Below, piece after piece: positions 61,760-64,000 of a stretch of DNA of 64,000 nucleotides (its first letter is position 1; each line of letters begins with the position of its first letter). The stretch lies in assembly GCF_008086615.1 (NCBI RefSeq), contig NZ_RXYB01000013.1, forward strand, positions 42,225-106,224. The letters run 5' to 3'. The position numbers and the translations under genes are program-made. Under the pieces are notes generated by a model, which was not told the DNA's origin, did not search any database, and saw only the letters and a list, made by a program, of their open reading frames with translations. The stretch is from Acetobacterium tundrae. Lineage in GTDB: Bacteria; Bacillota; Clostridia; Eubacteriales; Eubacteriaceae.

Positions 61760-63835
61760 ATGAGATTTATAAATATTATCAGCTCCCTATTAGCATTCGT
61801 TTTAATTTGCACAGTCTTCCCCCTTGGCGTATTAGCGGAAAACCAGTCCATTTCAGTACAAACAACTGGAATAGTTAAATCTTCAGTTAATGTCTCCAAA
61901 GATTCAACAGCAAATGGATCAATGGCTATCCAAAGTATGGATGAAGTGGCTAATATAAATGAAAATTCAAATATCGATGATGAAATTATCGTTATTTATC
62001 AGAACAATAATGCTAGTGTGGGTGATCTTGCTCTGACAACTCAAGAAATTAAAGGTGGAGAAACGGTATCTGATCGGGTGGACATTTTAGAAGTAGCTGA
62101 TTCTAATAATGTGGATTCCATCGTCACCAAATTATCAGAAAATCCCAACGTATTAGTGGCAGAAAAAAACAGCTATATCCAAACTTCCGCCCTCCCCAAT
62201 GATCCCTTGCTTTCTTTAGAGTGGCAGTTTGAACGTATCGATGCAGATAAAACCTGGAACCAGGTAAATAATTCACAAGCTGTGGTAGTTGCTGTTATCG
62301 ATACTGGTCTAAATCTCAAACACCCGGATCTTATCGGAAAGACAGTAACCGGCTATGACTACGTGAATGGAACCTCAGACATGAAAGATTTATCAGGTCA
62401 TGGAACCGAGGTCAGTGGTTGCATTGCCGCCGTATCCAATAATAATATCGGTATTTCCGGAATAGCCGGAACGGCCAATGTTAAAATAGCTCCCTATCGT
62501 GTCGGAGGAACCTACGATAATGATGCCAATCTCGATGTCGGTTATATCTGCGCAGCTTTATATGATGCAGCCGGGAGATCGGATGTAAAAGTCATTAATA
62601 TGAGTTTTGGCGGTTATGATGCCTCCGCGGCGCTTCGAACCGCGGTGGAAAATGCTGCCAATGCCGGAAAGGTTTTAGTAGCCGCCGCAGGGAATGAAGG
62701 AAGTAATGCCGATTACTCAGGCGAATTTGCCATTCCCGCTTCCTACAATAATGTTATTTCAGTTGGCGCCACTACGGATACCAATGAAATCGCCTATTTT
62801 TCCCAACACAACAGCATGGTGGATTTATGTGCTCCTGGTTATAAAATTTACACCACTAACCATGATGGAGATTACCAGCTAGCATCGGGAACCTCCTTTT
62901 CCTCTCCCATCACCGCTGGAGCCTGTGCTGTTCTATTGGCTGCTAATCCCAGCCTTACCAACACCAAAGTGGAAACCATTCTAGAAAATACCGCTTTAGA
63001 TTTCGGAGCTCCCGGAAAAGATGATTACTATGGATATGGAATGATCCAACTGGATGCAGCTCTGGCTGCCGTAACCCCCAGTATCCCCTTAAGTATTGAT
63101 AATTTTACGGCGAATAAAATTCCCGATCAAACAGTGGGAACCCCCATCGTTCTAAGCGCATCTGCCAGCGGCGGCCAAGGTTCCTACTCCTATGGATTTT
63201 ACTATGAACTAAACGGCGAGACCAATACCATCCAGAATTACAGCACCAGTAACACTACAACTTTTACCCCTACCATAGCAGGAATCTATACCCTATATGT
63301 CGAGGTAAAAGATGGTGATAATAACATTACCAGAAAAGCAATTAATAATTTTGTAATTAAAGACTCGGCAGTCAAAACCACTTCAATAGCTTATCGAACC
63401 CATGTTGAAAATATAGGCTGGCAGGATTTTGTTTCTGATGGAGCCTTGAGTGGCACAACGGACCAATCTCTTCGCTTGGAAGGTATTGAAATTAATGCGA
63501 GCGCCCAGGACTATAATCTTGGCGTAGAATACAAAACTCATGTCCAGGATATCGGCTGGCAGAACTTTGTGGCTGATGGGACAATGAGTGGCACAACAGG
63601 TCAATCGCTTCGATTAGAGGCCATTCAGATTGACCTTACTGGTACAGATGCAGATTTGTTTGATATCTATTACCAGGTTCATGCCCAAAATGTTGGTTGG
63701 CTTGGTTGGGCAAAGAATGGTGCCAGTGCTGGCACTGCAGGTTTGTCATATCGCTTGGAAGGTATCCGAATTCAAATTGTTCCTAAGGGAAGTACTGCCC
63801 CTGGTTCGACAGACACACCATTTATAAGTAATTAA
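61760..63835 (+). CDS. Secreted subtilisin-like serine protease with ChW repeats
   Basis: The 691-residue protein has a signal peptide (residues 1-27, cleavage near VLAEN), a propeptide with an inhibitor-like domain (to about 150), and an S8 catalytic domain. The triad is Asp in VAVIDTGLNLKHPDL, His in SGHGTEVSGC and Ser in SGTSFSSPITAGA, with the oxyanion Asn in AAAGNEGSN. An Ig/Y_Y_Y-like domain follows (about 450-530), then three ChW repeats of the form 'Y-x-x-H-V-x-x-I-G-W-x-x-F-V-x-x-G-x-x-S-G-T'. ChW repeats are known from surface and secreted proteins of Clostridia. GAGG precedes ATG 61760. Confidence 0.93.
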   Translation: MRFINIISSLLAFVLICTVFPLGVLAENQSISVQTTGIVKSSVNVSKDSTANGSMAIQSMDEVANINENSNIDDEIIVIYQNNNASVGDLALTTQEIKGGETVSDRVDILEVADSNNVDSIVTKLSENPNVLVAEKNSYIQTSALPNDPLLSLEWQFERIDADKTWNQVNNSQAVVVAVIDTGLNLKHPDLIGKTVTGYDYVNGTSDMKDLSGHGTEVSGCIAAVSNNNIGISGIAGTANVKIAPYRVGGTYDNDANLDVGYICAALYDAAGRSDVKVINMSFGGYDASAALRTAVENAANAGKVLVAAAGNEGSNADYSGEFAIPASYNNVISVGATTDTNEIAYFSQHNSMVDLCAPGYKIYTTNHDGDYQLASGTSFSSPITAGACAVLLAANPSLTNTKVETILENTALDFGAPGKDDYYGYGMIQLDAALAAVTPSIPLSIDNFTANKIPDQTVGTPIVLSASASGGQGSYSYGFYYELNGETNTIQNYSTSNTTTFTPTIAGIYTLYVEVKDGDNNITRKAINNFVIKDSAVKTTSIAYRTHVENIGWQDFVSDGALSGTTDQSLRLEGIEINASAQDYNLGVEYKTHVQDIGWQNFVADGTMSGTTGQSLRLEAIQIDLTGTDADLFDIYYQVHAQNVGWLGWAKNGASAGTAGLSYRLEGIRIQIVPKGSTAPGSTDTPFISN

Positions 63836-63850
63836 TTCATCAATAAAAAA

Positions 63851-63929
63851 GCTGATTTCATTAATGAAATCAGCTCAGAGCGAAGACAAACCCGATTACA
63901 AGCAAACAAAGCTGTGATCGGGTTTTTAT
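63851..63929 (+). terminator. Tandem hairpins downstream of the subtilase gene
   Basis: A perfect 24-base palindrome (63851-63874) is followed by a second hairpin (63889-63900 with 63913-63924, one G-U pair) and T5. The second is a standard intrinsic terminator. Confidence 0.8.
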
Positions 63930-64000
63930 ATTGCTGCCGGAAAATGAAAAAATAGGAAAAACGTGAAGGTACTACAAAACGGATTCGTTTCCGGTACAGC

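Noticed and set aside
63963..64000. GTG-started frame at the right edge
   Set aside because: Only 12 codons are visible with no clear ribosome binding site, so a gene start cannot be supported.
1..64000. CRISPR arrays, tRNA or rRNA genes, insertion sequences, prophage
   Set aside because: No repeat-spacer pattern, tRNA-like fold, transposase or phage structural gene was seen on either strand.

Overview
The window is AT-rich Gram-positive chromosome, most likely from an anaerobic acetogenic or related member of the Clostridia (Acetobacterium/Eubacterium-like). This is inferred from its genes: three T-box leaders, Firmicute-style operons (rplU-prp-rpmA-obg, infC-rpmI-rplT, pheST), a B12-dependent class II ribonucleotide reductase, ferredoxin-linked indolepyruvate oxidoreductase, an FNT-type formate channel, and a secreted protease with clostridial hydrophobic-with-tryptophan (ChW) repeats. 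No rRNA, tRNA, CRISPR array, intact insertion sequence or prophage was seen.

Left third (1-23.8 kb, almost all + strand): translation and ribosome assembly genes. After the edge of a membrane-anchored protein come rplU-prp-rpmA, obg, yhbY, nadD-yqeK-rsfS, a decayed MacB-type ABC transporter, ychF, a B12-binding radical SAM protein, thrS behind a Thr T-box, an ABC importer of the TrpXYZ type behind a T-box whose specifier reads UAC (Tyr), infC (AUU start) -rpmI-rplT, a Ktr/Trk potassium system, an rRNA methyltransferase, pheST behind a Phe T-box, a divergent DprA and zapA.

Middle (23.8-47.1 kb, mostly - strand): lexA, a Xer-type recombinase, der, a DUF512 radical SAM protein, a QueG-like iron-sulfur protein, and a P-type Ca/Mn-type ATPase. 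The ATPase leader has riboswitch architecture: the 3' strand of aptamer stem P1 is also part of a 17-bp terminator arm. Then come valS, a GT28 glycosyltransferase, a 51-residue membrane protein, proB, nrdJ, plsY, a Cys-rich small protein, iorBA, a phosphate butyryltransferase-like gene and citrate synthase. Reading on the - strand, ptb-iorA-iorB look like one energy-conserving route from aryl or branched 2-oxo acids to acyl-CoA and acyl phosphate.

Right part (47.1-64 kb): an accessory and signalling region. It holds a CheY-CheX fusion beside a free CheX, an ABC-F ATPase behind two tandem terminators, dxs, a 449-residue protein of unknown function with a weak PD-(D/E)XK-like core, a PadR regulator with repeats over its own promoter, a formate channel with a 24-bp palindrome upstream, an EAL-HDOD protein, a MORN-repeat membrane protein, an HD-GYP protein next to a GGDEF protein, a free-standing CheA-P2-like fragment and a subtilase with ChW repeats. 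Coding density is lower here, with gaps of 300-780 bases.

All functional names rest on motif and family recognition by eye. No searches were run.
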